Source of the DNA: CAVSSX01 sp963730735
GTDB lineage: Bacteria > Actinomycetota > Acidimicrobiia > Acidimicrobiales > RAAP-2
DNA length: 64,000 bases
Assembly (NCBI GenBank): GCA_963730735.1
Contig: CAVSSX010000008.1
Location: 186,001-250,000, forward strand
Direction of reading: 5' to 3'
Shown here in pieces: positions 30,652 through 39,886 of this stretch (its first letter is position 1; each line of letters begins with the position of its first letter). A program made the translations under genes and the position numbers. Under the pieces are notes generated by a model that had not been told where the DNA came from, searched no databases, and saw nothing but the letters and a program-made list of their open reading frames with translations.

Positions 30652-32805
30652 TCAGCGAGGGGTGGTGGCCGCCGCCCGGGTGCGATCGGCGGCGTGCGCC
30701 CGACCCAGCGCCACCAGCTGGGGAAGGATCTCGGGCCGCAGCAGCATGCCCCCGGCCACCGACACGTGCTCGTCGTCGACGTTGCGCACCCGGACCCCGT
30801 CGAGGTCGGACACGTAGTGACCCTGCGGGTCGAGGAGGGCGTTCAGGTCGACCACCGAGGCGGTGCCGGGGAACCGGGCCACGGTCGAGCGCACCAGGGC
30901 GTTGTAGGCGTCGGTCCGCCAGGGCTGGTTGATGTCCCAGGGGGTGCCGTCGGGGGCGTCGGTGGTCTGGGCGATGTACGGCAGGGTGAACACCACCACC
31001 TTGGCCCCGTGCGCCGAGAGCACCCGGATGGCCCGACTGAGCTCGCTGGCGTAGAGGTGGTCCCACGCCGGCTGGCCGACGGTCGACCAGTGGCCGTCGA
31101 TCAGCCGGTCGGTCACCTCCCAGCGACCCAGCTCGAGGGCCACCACGTCGGGGTCGGTCCGTCGGACCTCGGCCGCCCAGGTGGCGGGCCAGTCGGCGCA
31201 GCCCTGGGCCGTCTTGGTGGTGATGCCCTGGAAGCGGACCGTGCTGTCGGGGTCGAGATCGCAACCGACCTGCGCCCCGTTGTCGAGGTCCACCCCGAAG
31301 GCCGAGGCGTCCTTGCCGAGACCCGACCCGAGGGTGAGGGCCAGGGAGTCGCCGAGCAGCAGGACCCGGACCCGGCCGGCCCCCGTCAGGCCGGGTGGCG
31401 GGGTCGCCGGCACGGCGAACCGGGTCGCCACCGTCGGCTGCGCGGCGCCGCCCGACCCGGTGGCCGGCAGGGTGGTGGCCAGCACCACCACCGTCACCAC
31501 GCCGGCCAGGGCCAGGGGGACGCCGGCGCGCCACCAGCCGACGAAGCGCCGTCGGCGGATCGGCAGCTCGACCAGGTGGTAGCTGGCCACGGCGACGGCG
31601 AAGGTGGCCGCGAAGCGCACGGCCAGCAGCGCCGCCCCGGTCAGTCCGGTCCGTTCGGGGTCGAGGAGCAAGAACAGCGGGTAGTGGTACAGGTACAGCC
31701 CGTAGGAGATCCGCCCGACGTAGCGCAGCGGGGCCACCGAGAGCCCCCGCCCGAGGACGCCGGCCGGCTGGTGGACCACGGCGGCGATGACCCCGGCGGC
31801 GGCCACGGCCACCAGTAGGAACCCGCCGCGGTACAAGAAGTTCCCCTGCCCCGACACGGCGTGGAGCGCCCACACGAGGAAGGCGGCGCCCAGGATCCCG
31901 AGGCCACCGACCAGTCGGCCGCGCCAGCGGCCGGCGGTGGCGGTGGCGGTGTCACGGTGGCGCCACCGGACGACCGCCGGGGCGGCGATGGCCAGCAGCG
32001 CCCCGACCATGATCTCCTGGGTCCGGGTGTCGGTCCCGTAGTACAGCCGGGTCACGCTGACCCCGCCGTCGAGCAGCAGCAGCGTCACCAGCGCCGAGGC
32101 CAGGGCGGCCACCACGGCCACCAGCCCGAGGGCCCGCCGGCCCCAGCGCCGGAGCACGAACCAGGTGACGGCCGGCCACACCAGGTAGAACTGCTCCTCC
32201 ACCGCCAGCGACCAGGTGTGCAGCAGCGGCGACGGCGGCCCGAAGTGGACGAAGTAGCCCTGGTCCGACAGGACGAAGCGCCAGTTGGCCACGTAGCCGA
32301 GGGTCGACAGGGCGTCGCCCCGGATGGTGGCCAGGGTGTCGGGCTCGGCGAACCATGCCGCGTAGATGGCCACCAGCCCGAGCAGCAGCACCAGGCCGGG
32401 CAGCAGCCGACGGGCCCGTCGGCCGTAGAAGCGCAGGAACCGGAGCGTCCCGGTGGCCTCCCACTCCCCGAGCAGCAGCGTCGTGATCAGAAAGCCCGAG
32501 AGGACGAAGAAGACGTCCACCCCGAGCAGGCCGCCGCCGAACCACGAGACCCCGAAGTGGAAGCACAGCACGGCCAGCACGGCCACCGCCCGGATCCCGT
32601 CGAGGCCCGGGACGTACCGGCGGTCGCCGGGCGGGAGGTCGGCCGTCTCGGGTGGCCGCTCGCCGACCGGACCGGAGCCATCGAGCGTTCGGCCGTCGGG
32701 AGCGGCGCCCTCGAGGCAGCGGCTCGGGCAACACCTCGGCCGGTGGCCCGGGGGCCTCGACGAGGGCCGTGGCGGCGCCGTCCGAACCGCTCGCCGTTGG
32801 TCCAC
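30652..32805 (-). CDS. Acyltransferase family 3 with C-terminal SGNH domain (OafA-like)
   Basis: A 717-residue fusion typical of OafA/YrhL-like O-acetyltransferases. The membrane half begins VPGLDGIRAVAVLAVLCFHF, followed by GVDVFFVLSGFLITTLLL and AVEEQFYLVWP. About ten helices end near residue 450. The extracellular SGNH half has the nucleophile block LLLGDSLALTLGSGL, and DDEHVS supplies the Asp/His pair near the C-terminus. The membrane part would move an acyl group across the bilayer and the SGNH part would transfer it to glycan. GTG 32805 is uncertain; the first ~60 residues are low-complexity. It is divergent from the GT-C gene at 32905. Confidence 0.9.
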   Translation of the reverse strand: MDQRRAVRTAPPRPSSRPPGHRPRCCPSRCLEGAAPDGRTLDGSGPVGERPPETADLPPGDRRYVPGLDGIRAVAVLAVLCFHFGVSWFGGGLLGVDVFFVLSGFLITTLLLGEWEATGTLRFLRFYGRRARRLLPGLVLLLGLVAIYAAWFAEPDTLATIRGDALSTLGYVANWRFVLSDQGYFVHFGPPSPLLHTWSLAVEEQFYLVWPAVTWFVLRRWGRRALGLVAVVAALASALVTLLLLDGGVSVTRLYYGTDTRTQEIMVGALLAIAAPAVVRWRHRDTATATAGRWRGRLVGGLGILGAAFLVWALHAVSGQGNFLYRGGFLLVAVAAAGVIAAVVHQPAGVLGRGLSVAPLRYVGRISYGLYLYHYPLFLLLDPERTGLTGAALLAVRFAATFAVAVASYHLVELPIRRRRFVGWWRAGVPLALAGVVTVVVLATTLPATGSGGAAQPTVATRFAVPATPPPGLTGAGRVRVLLLGDSLALTLGSGLGKDASAFGVDLDNGAQVGCDLDPDSTVRFQGITTKTAQGCADWPATWAAEVRRTDPDVVALELGRWEVTDRLIDGHWSTVGQPAWDHLYASELSRAIRVLSAHGAKVVVFTLPYIAQTTDAPDGTPWDINQPWRTDAYNALVRSTVARFPGTASVVDLNALLDPQGHYVSDLDGVRVRNVDDEHVSVAGGMLLRPEILPQLVALGRAHAADRTRAAATTPR

Positions 32806-32904
32806 CCGCCCTCAACACCAGGTCAATGGTGACACAAGCCCTGGTGGACCGGGCGCCGCGACACTCCCGCACCGTCGAGAGCGGTCCGCCTAATCTTGCG
32901 CCCC

Positions 32905-34263
32905 ATGCACCTGAGGGCGGGACCGCGGGAGCGGTGGTGGCCCTGGCTGACGCTGTGGACCCTGGTCGGTTTGGGCATCCGGCTGGCCACGGTCTACGGG
33001 CGCCCCCACCGGGTCGCGGGCGGCGACGCGTACTTCTACTACAACGCGGCCAAGCTGCTGGTGGCCGGGCAGGGGTTCATCAACCCCTACTACTACTACC
33101 CCCACCACCAGCACCTGCACGTGCAGTCGGCGTCCTTCCCGCCGCTGTTCATCTTCCTGCTGGCCGTGCCGTCGGCCCTCGGCTTCAAGTCGTTCCTGGC
33201 CGCCCGTATCTGGTGCTGCATCCTGGGCGCCGCCGCCGTGGTGGCCGTCGGCTACGCCGGCAAGGAGATCGGCGGCCGCCGGGTCGGCCTGCTGGCCGCC
33301 TTCCTGCTGGCCATCTACCCCAACATCTGGATGAGCGACGAGCTGGCCCTGTCCGAGGCCCTCGATCCCCTCCTGGTGGCGGTGGTGCTGCTCTGCGCCT
33401 ACCGCTTCTGGAAGCGGCCCGACGTGGTCCGGGCCCTGATCCTGGGGGGCTCGCTGGGCCTGGCCATGCTCGGTCGCGACGAGCTCAGCCTGCTGGTGGT
33501 CTTCATCCTGTTGCCCCTGGCCCTGCTGGCCCGCACCCTGTCGTGGCGCCGGCGGTTCGGGCTGCTCGGCATCGGCGTGCTCACCGCCGCCCTGCTGGTC
33601 GCCCCGTGGGTCGGGTACAACATGAGCCGGTTCGACAAGCCGGTCTTCATCTCGAACGGCCTGGGGGTGACCCTGGCCTCGGCCGACTGCAACACCACCT
33701 TCTCGGGCCAGTTCGAGGGCTACTGGTCGATGAAGTGCGCCCTGGCCGCCCCCATCAAGCCCAACGTCGACGAGTCGGTCCAGGGCGCCGAGGCCCAGGC
33801 CTACGCGGTCAAGTACCTGAAGGCCCACGAGGGCCGGTTGCTGCCGGTCAGCCTGGCCAAGGTCGGTCGGGCCTTCGGCTTCTTCCACCCGATGCAGCAG
33901 CTCCAGTTCGACTACTACATCGAGACCCGCCCCTACCACTGGGCGATCGTCGGCCTGTGCTCGTACTACGTGCTGTTGGCCCTGTCCCTCGGGGGCACGG
34001 TCGTGCTCCGACGACGCAAGATCCCCTCCTTCCCGCTGTGGGCCGTGGGTCTCGACGTGGTGCTGTCGGTGGTGCTGACCTTCGGCCAGACCCGCTACCG
34101 CACGGCGTTCGAGGTCTGCCTGGTCATCCTGGCGTCGGTCCAGCTCGAATGGTTCTGGCAGAAGCTCCGGCCCCGTCGCCGGGGGGCGGCGCCGGCGGTG
34201 ACGCCCCCCGGCGACGACCCGCCGGTCCCCGCCCTGGTCGGCGCCACCGGGTCCGGGGGCTGA
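32905..34263 (+). CDS. GT-C family glycosyltransferase, paralogue A
   Basis: A 452-residue multi-spanning protein of the ArnT/PMT type. The first helix (WWPWLTLWTLVGLGIRLATV) is followed by a periplasmic loop GGDAYFYYNAAKLLVAGQGF, where GT-C enzymes carry their catalytic acid residues. The middle has IWMSDELALSEALDPLLVAV and GRDELSLLVVFILLPLALLA, and a periplasmic block ASADCNTTFSGQFEGYW. It is closely related along its whole length to the gene at 35454-36878, which lies in the opposite orientation. ATG 32905 is preferred to GTG 32896 because it aligns with the paralogue start. It leads a three-gene plus-strand operon with GT2 and DUF2304. Confidence 0.83.
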   Translation: MHLRAGPRERWWPWLTLWTLVGLGIRLATVYGRPHRVAGGDAYFYYNAAKLLVAGQGFINPYYYYPHHQHLHVQSASFPPLFIFLLAVPSALGFKSFLAARIWCCILGAAAVVAVGYAGKEIGGRRVGLLAAFLLAIYPNIWMSDELALSEALDPLLVAVVLLCAYRFWKRPDVVRALILGGSLGLAMLGRDELSLLVVFILLPLALLARTLSWRRRFGLLGIGVLTAALLVAPWVGYNMSRFDKPVFISNGLGVTLASADCNTTFSGQFEGYWSMKCALAAPIKPNVDESVQGAEAQAYAVKYLKAHEGRLLPVSLAKVGRAFGFFHPMQQLQFDYYIETRPYHWAIVGLCSYYVLLALSLGGTVVLRRRKIPSFPLWAVGLDVVLSVVLTFGQTRYRTAFEVCLVILASVQLEWFWQKLRPRRRGAAPAVTPPGDDPPVPALVGATGSGG

Positions 34264-34293
34264 GCGGTGGCCACCTCTCTATCCTCAGTGCCG

Positions 34294-35049
34294 ATGGCTG
34301 CGCCCGATCGAACCGTGCTGGTGGTCCTCCCGGCCTACAACGAGGAGCGGTCGGTCGCCCTCGTGGTGAAGGACGTGCGCCAGGCCCTCCCGAGCGCCGA
34401 CGTCTTCGTGGTCGACGACGGCTCGGTGGACCGCACGGCCGAGCAGGCCCGCCAGGCCGGGGCCCAGGTGGCGAGCAACGCCTTCAACCTCGGGGTGGGC
34501 GGGGCCATGCGGGTCGGCTTCAAGCTGGCCGCCACCCACGGCTACCGGGCCCTGGTCCAGGTGGACGCCGACGGCCAGCACGACCCGGCCGACATCGCCA
34601 AGCTGCTCGAGGCGCTGTCGGACGACCCGGCCCCGCACATCGTGATCGGCGCCCGGTTCGCCGGAACCGGTGACGTGGTGGTCCCGGGTCCCCGCCGCCT
34701 GGCCATGCGGCTCCTCGCCCGGTACCTCTCTCGCACCACCGGGACCCGGCTGACCGACGTCACCTCGGGCTTCCGGGCCCACAACCGGGCGGCCATCGAG
34801 CTCTTCGCCCGGACCTACCCGGCCGACTACCTGACCGACACCGTCGAATCGCTGCTGATCGCCACCCGGGCCGGGGGCACGGTGGTCCAGGTCCCCGTGG
34901 CCATGCGGCCCCGGTTCGCCGGCAACCCCAGCCAGTCCTCGCTCAAGGCCGCCGGCTACCTGCTCCGGGTGGTCCTGGTCCTGGCCCTGTCGGTCTTCCG
35001 CAGCCACTCCAATTCCCGTTGGCCCACCCCACAGGAGGATGCACCGTGA
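34294..35049 (+). CDS. Glycosyltransferase family 2 (polyprenyl-phosphate sugar synthase-like)
   Basis: A 251-residue GT-A enzyme resembling dolichyl/polyprenyl-phosphate mannosyl- or glucosyltransferases. The nucleotide-sugar site reads VVLPAYNEERSVALVV, VVDDGSVDRTAEQA and the DxD-type motif VQVDADGQHDPADI; LTDVTSGFRAHNR follows. No C-terminal membrane helices are present, and the adjacent DUF2304 protein may supply the membrane anchor. It probably makes the lipid-phosphate sugar donor used by the GT-C enzymes alongside. Upstream in-frame GTG 34267 is an alternative start four bases after the previous stop. The stop overlaps the next start (GTGA). Confidence 0.87.
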   Translation: MAAPDRTVLVVLPAYNEERSVALVVKDVRQALPSADVFVVDDGSVDRTAEQARQAGAQVASNAFNLGVGGAMRVGFKLAATHGYRALVQVDADGQHDPADIAKLLEALSDDPAPHIVIGARFAGTGDVVVPGPRRLAMRLLARYLSRTTGTRLTDVTSGFRAHNRAAIELFARTYPADYLTDTVESLLIATRAGGTVVQVPVAMRPRFAGNPSQSSLKAAGYLLRVVLVLALSVFRSHSNSRWPTPQEDAP

Positions 35050-35399
35050 CCGGTGTCCACATCATCGCCCTCGTCAGCGCGCTCATCACGCTCTCGGTCA
35101 TCGTCGAGCTGTCCCGGCGCCGGCACCTCCACGAGAAGTACGCCGTGGTCTGGCTGGCCGTGGCCGCCTTCATCGTGTTCTTCGCCATCTTCCCGGGCCT
35201 GTTCAACTCGCTGGCCCACTCGGTCGGCGTGAAGAACCCACCCGACCTGCTCTCGATCCTGGCCGACCTGTTCCTGCTGGTGATCTGCGTCCGTTTCAGC
35301 TGGGAGATCGGCCGGAGTGAGGACCGCACCCGGATCCTGGCCGAAGAGGTGGCGTTGCTGCGCAAGGACCTCGACGACCGCACCGGCGTCACCCAGTGA
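35046..35399 (+). CDS. DUF2304 membrane protein
   Basis: A 117-residue protein with three hydrophobic helices: HIIALVSALITLSVIVEL, YAVVWLAVAAFIVFFAIF and LLSILADLFLLVICVRFSW. The last runs into a charged, probably coiled-coil tail (RTRILAEEVALLRKDLDD). This is the DUF2304 pattern, commonly encoded next to a GT2 sugar-lipid synthase. GTG 35046 overlaps the GT2 stop by four bases and has AGGAGG seven bases upstream, inside the GT2 gene, so the start is secure and the two are coupled. A role as membrane partner of the GT2 enzyme is inferred from context. Confidence 0.87.
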   Translation: MTGVHIIALVSALITLSVIVELSRRRHLHEKYAVVWLAVAAFIVFFAIFPGLFNSLAHSVGVKNPPDLLSILADLFLLVICVRFSWEIGRSEDRTRILAEEVALLRKDLDDRTGVTQ

Positions 35400-35453
35400 C
35401 GCCGAGCGCCACCCCGGATCGGGCGGCCGGGCTGACCCACCGGCCGGGCCGGG

Positions 35454-36878
35454 TCAGCGGGTGACCGGCGCCGGCGACCCCTCGGGGGTGCGCCGTCGCT
35501 CGATACCCCAGCCGCCGGGGTCCCGGTCGCCACGGCCGCCCGGCGGGGGCAGGAAGGGCCTCGACGTGAGGTCGCGCGACGACGGGTGGCGGCGCCGGGC
35601 CCGCTGCAGTCGGTTCGTCCGGGTCCACAGGGCCTCGATCGCCACCGAGGCCAGGATGACCAGCGACACCTCGAAGGTCGTGCGGTACCGGGTGTCCCCG
35701 AAGGTCAGGGCCATGGCCACCACGGCGTCGAGGCCGATGACCCACAACGGGAAGCTCGGGATGCGGCGCCGGCGCAGGATCACCGTCCCGCCGAGGGCCA
35801 GCACGGCCAGGGCGTAGTAGCCGACCAGGCCGGTCATGGCCCAGCGCAGGGGTCTCGTCTCGACCATGGCGTCGAAGCGGACCTGCTGGACCGGGTGGAA
35901 GAGGCCGAAGCCCCGACCCACCCGGGCCAGGAGCACCGGCACCAGCCGGTCCCGGTGCTGGTCGACGTAGGCCTCGGCGTCGTGTTCGAGCTCGGTCTCC
36001 TGCACCGACTCGTCGACCCTCGGGTCGACCGGTGATCGGGCGAAGCAGAAGTAGGACCAGTAGCCCTCCTCGGCCCCCGAGTAGGTGGTGGCGCAATTGG
36101 TCGAGGCCAGGGTGTCCCCGAGGCCGGTGCTGATGAACACCGGCTCGTCGAACCGGCTGAGGTTGAAGCCGACCCACGGGGCGACCACCAACGCCGTGGT
36201 CAGGACGCCGATCCCGAGCAGCCCGAACCGCCGCCGCCACGGGATCGTCCGGGCCAACAGGGCCAGCGGCACCAGCAGGACGACGACCAGGAGGCTGAGC
36301 TCGTCGCGGGCCAGCATGGCCACGCCCAGCATGGCCGCCAGGGCCACGGCGGTGGCCGGGCGGGGCGACCGCCAGAACCGGTAGGCGAGCCACAGGAGCA
36401 GGGCGATGAGCAGCGGCGACAGGGCCTCGGACAGGGCCAGCTCGTCGGACATCCACAGGTTGGGGTAGATGGCCATCAAGAAGGCCACCACGAGGCCGAC
36501 CCGCCGCCCACCGACCTCCCGGCCGGCGTAGGCCCCGGCGACCACCGCCGCCGTCCCGAGCACGCAGCACCACAGCCGGGTGACCAGGAAGCTCTTCAGC
36601 CCGACCAGCATGGGGAGGGCCAGCACGGCCACGAACAGGGGTGGCCACCGGGCCGTGGCCACCTGGTGGTGGAGGCCGTGGTCGTAGTAGTCGAACGGGT
36701 TGAGGAACCCGTGCCCGGCGACCAGGAGCTTGGCCGCCTCCCAGTAGTAGAGGGCGTCGCCCCCGGGGGCCCGGTGCGGGCGGCCCACCACCGTGGCCAC
36801 CCGGATGGCCAGGGCCACGCCCGTCCAGAGGGCGAGCCACGGCCACCACGGCCGGCGGGAGGTGTCGGTACGGCCCAA
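35454..36878 (-). CDS. GT-C family glycosyltransferase, paralogue B
   Basis: A 474-residue multi-spanning protein, homologous over its full length to the gene at 32905. Shared blocks include WWPWLALWTGVALAIRVATV, NLWMSDELALSEALSPLLIA, RFGLLGIGVLTTALVVAPWV and ASTNCATTYSGAEEGYW. The start is TTG 36878. It places WWPWL after ten residues, exactly as in paralogue A, which supports this rare start. The C-terminal ~45 residues are Arg/Pro-rich and differ from paralogue A. The two copies face each other across the GT2-DUF2304 pair, so they arose by duplication with inversion. Donor and acceptor specificity are unknown. Confidence 0.83.
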   Translation of the reverse strand: MGRTDTSRRPWWPWLALWTGVALAIRVATVVGRPHRAPGGDALYYWEAAKLLVAGHGFLNPFDYYDHGLHHQVATARWPPLFVAVLALPMLVGLKSFLVTRLWCCVLGTAAVVAGAYAGREVGGRRVGLVVAFLMAIYPNLWMSDELALSEALSPLLIALLLWLAYRFWRSPRPATAVALAAMLGVAMLARDELSLLVVVLLVPLALLARTIPWRRRFGLLGIGVLTTALVVAPWVGFNLSRFDEPVFISTGLGDTLASTNCATTYSGAEEGYWSYFCFARSPVDPRVDESVQETELEHDAEAYVDQHRDRLVPVLLARVGRGFGLFHPVQQVRFDAMVETRPLRWAMTGLVGYYALAVLALGGTVILRRRRIPSFPLWVIGLDAVVAMALTFGDTRYRTTFEVSLVILASVAIEALWTRTNRLQRARRRHPSSRDLTSRPFLPPPGGRGDRDPGGWGIERRRTPEGSPAPVTR

Positions 36879-36953
36879 ATTCAGGACCCTACGAGGGCCC
36901 GGCCCCGGGGTGGGGTATCCCGGCCGGCCTGGGAATTCGCCGGTGCGGCGGCC

Positions 36954-38477
36954 TCAGACGCCGGTGCGTCGGGGCAGGATCGGGGCGTCGCGGCCGGTGC
37001 CGCCGGTGGTCGGGGCGGCCGGCGTCCCGCCGATCGGCCCGTCGCTGCCGCCCTCCTCGTGGTACTCCTCTTCCACGTTGACGGCCCAGATGTCGTGCTG
37101 GGCCCCGTGCAGGTTCTCGACCGTCAGCATGGCGGTGTACATCGAGTGGTCCTGGTTGTTGTACTTGTGCATCCCGTTGCGGCCGATGGGATGGATGTTC
37201 GGGGCGTGGACGTCGAGGTACTTGGTGATCGTCTCCACGTTCTGGCGGTACTCGTAGTCGTAGTGGGGGTAGGCCTTGGGCACCCGGACCACGTAGCCGG
37301 CCTCGACGTCGCCCGCCTGGACCAGGCCCAGCTGCTCGAGCTCGCGCTTGCCCCGCTCGATCAGCGCCTCGTCGCTGGCCGTCCACAGCTCGTCGCCCTC
37401 GAAGACGAAGTACTCGAGGCCGAGGCAGGTCCGGCCGTCCTTGACCATGTAGGGCGACCAGGACCCGAAGTTCTGGATCCGGCCGACCATGACCTCCTTG
37501 GCGTGGATGTAGATCCAGTTGTCGGGGAAGCCCCGGTTGGCCGGCACCACCAGGGCCACGGTGAGGAAGTCCCGGTAGTGCAGGTCGTGCCCGGCCGCCA
37601 GGACCTCCTCGGGCGGGGCCGGCTCGAGCATGGTCACCAGCGTGTGCATCGGGGTCGAGGAGATCACGTGGCTGGCCGCCACCTCCTCGGTGCTCCCGTC
37701 GGCGTGGACCAGGGTGACCGAGGTCGCCCGGCCGTCGCGGATGTGGATGGCCGACACCGCCGTCGACATGAGGACGGTGCCGCCCTGCTGCTCGACCAGG
37801 TCCCGGCAGCGTTCCCACATCATCCCGGGCCCGTACTTCGGGTACTGGAACTCCTCGATCAGGCTGGTGATGTCGGTCTGGTTGGACGACGGGCGCAGGG
37901 CGTTGAGCACGGCCTTGCCCAGGTCCAGGTTCTTCACCCGCTGGGCCGCCCAGTCGGCCGGCATCTCGGCCACCGGGACCCCCCAGACCTTCTCGGTGTA
38001 GGTCTTGAAGAAGGTCCGGTAGAGGCGCCAGCCGAAGCGGGCCACCAGCCAGCCCTCGTAGTTGGTCTGGTCCTTGGGCGGCCGGATGCGGGCCCACAGG
38101 TAGGACAGGCCGCAGAGGAACGACTCCCACAGGCCCAGGTTGCGCAAGGCGTTCATGGCCTTCAAGGGGTAGTCGTAGTACTTGCCCTTGTAGAAGATCC
38201 GGCTCATGCGGGGCCGCAGGAGGAAGTCCTCGTCGGGCAGGATCTCGTGCCACAGCTCCTCGACCGGTCGGACCTTGGTGAAGAAGCGGTGGCCGCCGAT
38301 GTCGAAGCGCCAGCCGTCGCGCTCGACGGTCCGGCTGATCCCCCCGACCACCGTGTCGGCCTCGGCCACGATCACCGGGTCGCCCCGCTTGACCAGCTCG
38401 TAGGCCGCCGTGAGCCCGGCCGGCCCGGCGCCGATGACGAGGACCGGGTCGTCGAAGGGCGCGCCCTCGTCGCTCAC
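36954..38477 (-). CDS. FAD-dependent oxidoreductase, UDP-galactopyranose mutase-like
   Basis: A 507-residue flavoprotein. The dinucleotide fold PVLVIGAGPAGLTAAYELV is at the N-terminus, followed by GGISRTVERDGWRFDIGGHRFF. The substrate region SRIFYKGKYYDYPLKAMNAL and FKTYTEKVWGVPVAEMPADW resembles UDP-galactopyranose mutase-like oxidoreductases in envelope gene clusters rather than classical Glf. It may supply a furanose or oxidised sugar nucleotide for the glycan made here. GTG 38477 is chosen because a GGAAGGCGGG stretch lies upstream and the Rossmann motif starts within 12 residues; the longer in-frame reading is unconserved. The C-terminal 35 residues are Pro/Gly-rich. Confidence 0.83.
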   Translation of the reverse strand: MSDEGAPFDDPVLVIGAGPAGLTAAYELVKRGDPVIVAEADTVVGGISRTVERDGWRFDIGGHRFFTKVRPVEELWHEILPDEDFLLRPRMSRIFYKGKYYDYPLKAMNALRNLGLWESFLCGLSYLWARIRPPKDQTNYEGWLVARFGWRLYRTFFKTYTEKVWGVPVAEMPADWAAQRVKNLDLGKAVLNALRPSSNQTDITSLIEEFQYPKYGPGMMWERCRDLVEQQGGTVLMSTAVSAIHIRDGRATSVTLVHADGSTEEVAASHVISSTPMHTLVTMLEPAPPEEVLAAGHDLHYRDFLTVALVVPANRGFPDNWIYIHAKEVMVGRIQNFGSWSPYMVKDGRTCLGLEYFVFEGDELWTASDEALIERGKRELEQLGLVQAGDVEAGYVVRVPKAYPHYDYEYRQNVETITKYLDVHAPNIHPIGRNGMHKYNNQDHSMYTAMLTVENLHGAQHDIWAVNVEEEYHEEGGSDGPIGGTPAAPTTGGTGRDAPILPRRTGV

Positions 38478-38703
38478 CGGTGACCCGCCTTCCGCTCGTG
38501 CACTGCGCTCCTCTGTGATGTCCGCCGACCGGCGTCTCGCCGTGCTTCCTGCTGCGAGCAACGCCCGACAGCCGTTCGGCGCGGGCCCCGGGCCCGCACC
38601 GGCTCCGGTCCGGTCCCCCGACGGGGCCATCAGCCGATTGAGAATACCGGATGGCGGCCCTCGATGGCAGGTTCTGGCCCGGCCGCACCCCCTCCGGCCG
38701 AGG

Positions 38704-39870
38704 TCAGGGGACGGTAGGGACGTAGAGGTTCAAGAACGCGAGCACGGCGTAGCCCAGGAGGCCGGCGGCGGCCAGGGTCAGGACGGTCCGCTCCACCCGC
38801 GGCCCGGCGGTCAGGGTGCCCCCGGCCATGACCAGGGGGAACGCGCTCAGGGCATACCGCTCGAACGAGTCCAGGTTGGAGCCCGACACGGCCAGCAGCA
38901 GCACGGCGGTGGCGAACACCCCGTAGGACGCCGGGAGCCGGCGCCAGACCACGACCACCAGGACCACGCACAGCAGGACCCAGGGAACGTGCAGGGCCGT
39001 CCCGACGTGGTGGTGGAAGGCGCCGGTCAGGTCGTGCGACACGGTCGAGAACGGGTTGGTCAGCCCGCCGTGGTGGCCGGTCTCGGTCTGGACCCGCAGG
39101 GGCAGGAAGAAGTCGCCCACCGCCGCCTGGGCCCAGCCGAGGTAGATGGCCAGCCCGGCCAGGGGGCCGGCCACGGCCACCAGTGACGCCACCCGCTCGC
39201 CCGTGCCCTCCTCCCGCCACCGCCGGATGGCCTCGACCGCCACCGCCAGGACGAGGAGGACCCCGAGGGGCCGGGTCAGCCCGGCGGCCAGCCCCCAGGC
39301 CGCCGCCCACCACCAGGCCGGTCGGCGGTGCGCCGCCGGCCGGATGCACAGGAAGCAGGCCACCGTGCAGACGAGCATGGTGGCTTCGGCATACCCCATG
39401 ACCAGGGTGAACGCCGGCGGGGCGAGGCACAGCAGCCAGACCGTCCGTCGGGCCAGGGGCTCGTCGCCCAGCTCGCGACGGACCAGCACGTAGAGCAGGG
39501 CCGCGGCCACCAGGGCCGACAGGTTGGCCACGATGACCACGGCCGCCCCGTCGTCCACCCCCGGGAGGTAGGCCACCACCCGGGCCATCAGGGGGAACAG
39601 GGGGAAGAAGCGGAGCGACTGGTGGCCGAGGGGCACGTAGCCGACCCGGGCGATGGACTCGTACCACCCGGCATCCCAGCCGAGCAGGCCCTCGTGGACC
39701 CGGGCGGCCACCCCGGCACCCGTCGGGTGGGCCTTGTCGACGATGCGATGGGCCACGCCCAGACCGCCGAGCACGATGGCCCGGGCGACCAGCCACGGCA
39801 CCACCACGGCGAGCAGCGGCCCGCCGGCCCGCCGCGCCCAGGTGGCGGGCGTCCCTCGGCCGGCGGCCAT
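38704..39870 (-). CDS. PIG-V-like mannosyltransferase (GT-C)
   Basis: A 388-residue protein with about nine membrane helices. The loop after the first helix reads GLLGWDAGWYESIARVGYVP, and FFPLFPLMARVV follows; both are hallmarks of bacterial PIG-V-like (GT76-type) mannosyltransferases, in which the WD-x-x-WY segment lines the active site. LVMGYAEATMLV and LTRPLGVLLVLAVA are also typical. It probably transfers mannose from polyprenyl-phosphomannose to a surface glycan or glycolipid. It lies 16 bases downstream of another GT-C gene, so the two are likely co-transcribed. Confidence 0.83.
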   Translation of the reverse strand: MAAGRGTPATWARRAGGPLLAVVVPWLVARAIVLGGLGVAHRIVDKAHPTGAGVAARVHEGLLGWDAGWYESIARVGYVPLGHQSLRFFPLFPLMARVVAYLPGVDDGAAVVIVANLSALVAAALLYVLVRRELGDEPLARRTVWLLCLAPPAFTLVMGYAEATMLVCTVACFLCIRPAAHRRPAWWWAAAWGLAAGLTRPLGVLLVLAVAVEAIRRWREEGTGERVASLVAVAGPLAGLAIYLGWAQAAVGDFFLPLRVQTETGHHGGLTNPFSTVSHDLTGAFHHHVGTALHVPWVLLCVVLVVVVWRRLPASYGVFATAVLLLAVSGSNLDSFERYALSAFPLVMAGGTLTAGPRVERTVLTLAAAGLLGYAVLAFLNLYVPTVP

Positions 39871-39886
39871 CGTCAGCCGGCCGTCC

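Noticed and set aside
38581..38597. GC-rich palindrome between the PIG-V-like gene and the flavoprotein gene as a terminator
   Set aside because: GCGGGCCCCGGGCCCGC is a short GC palindrome more than 100 bases from the upstream stop with no T-run; chance occurrence in such GC-rich DNA is likely.
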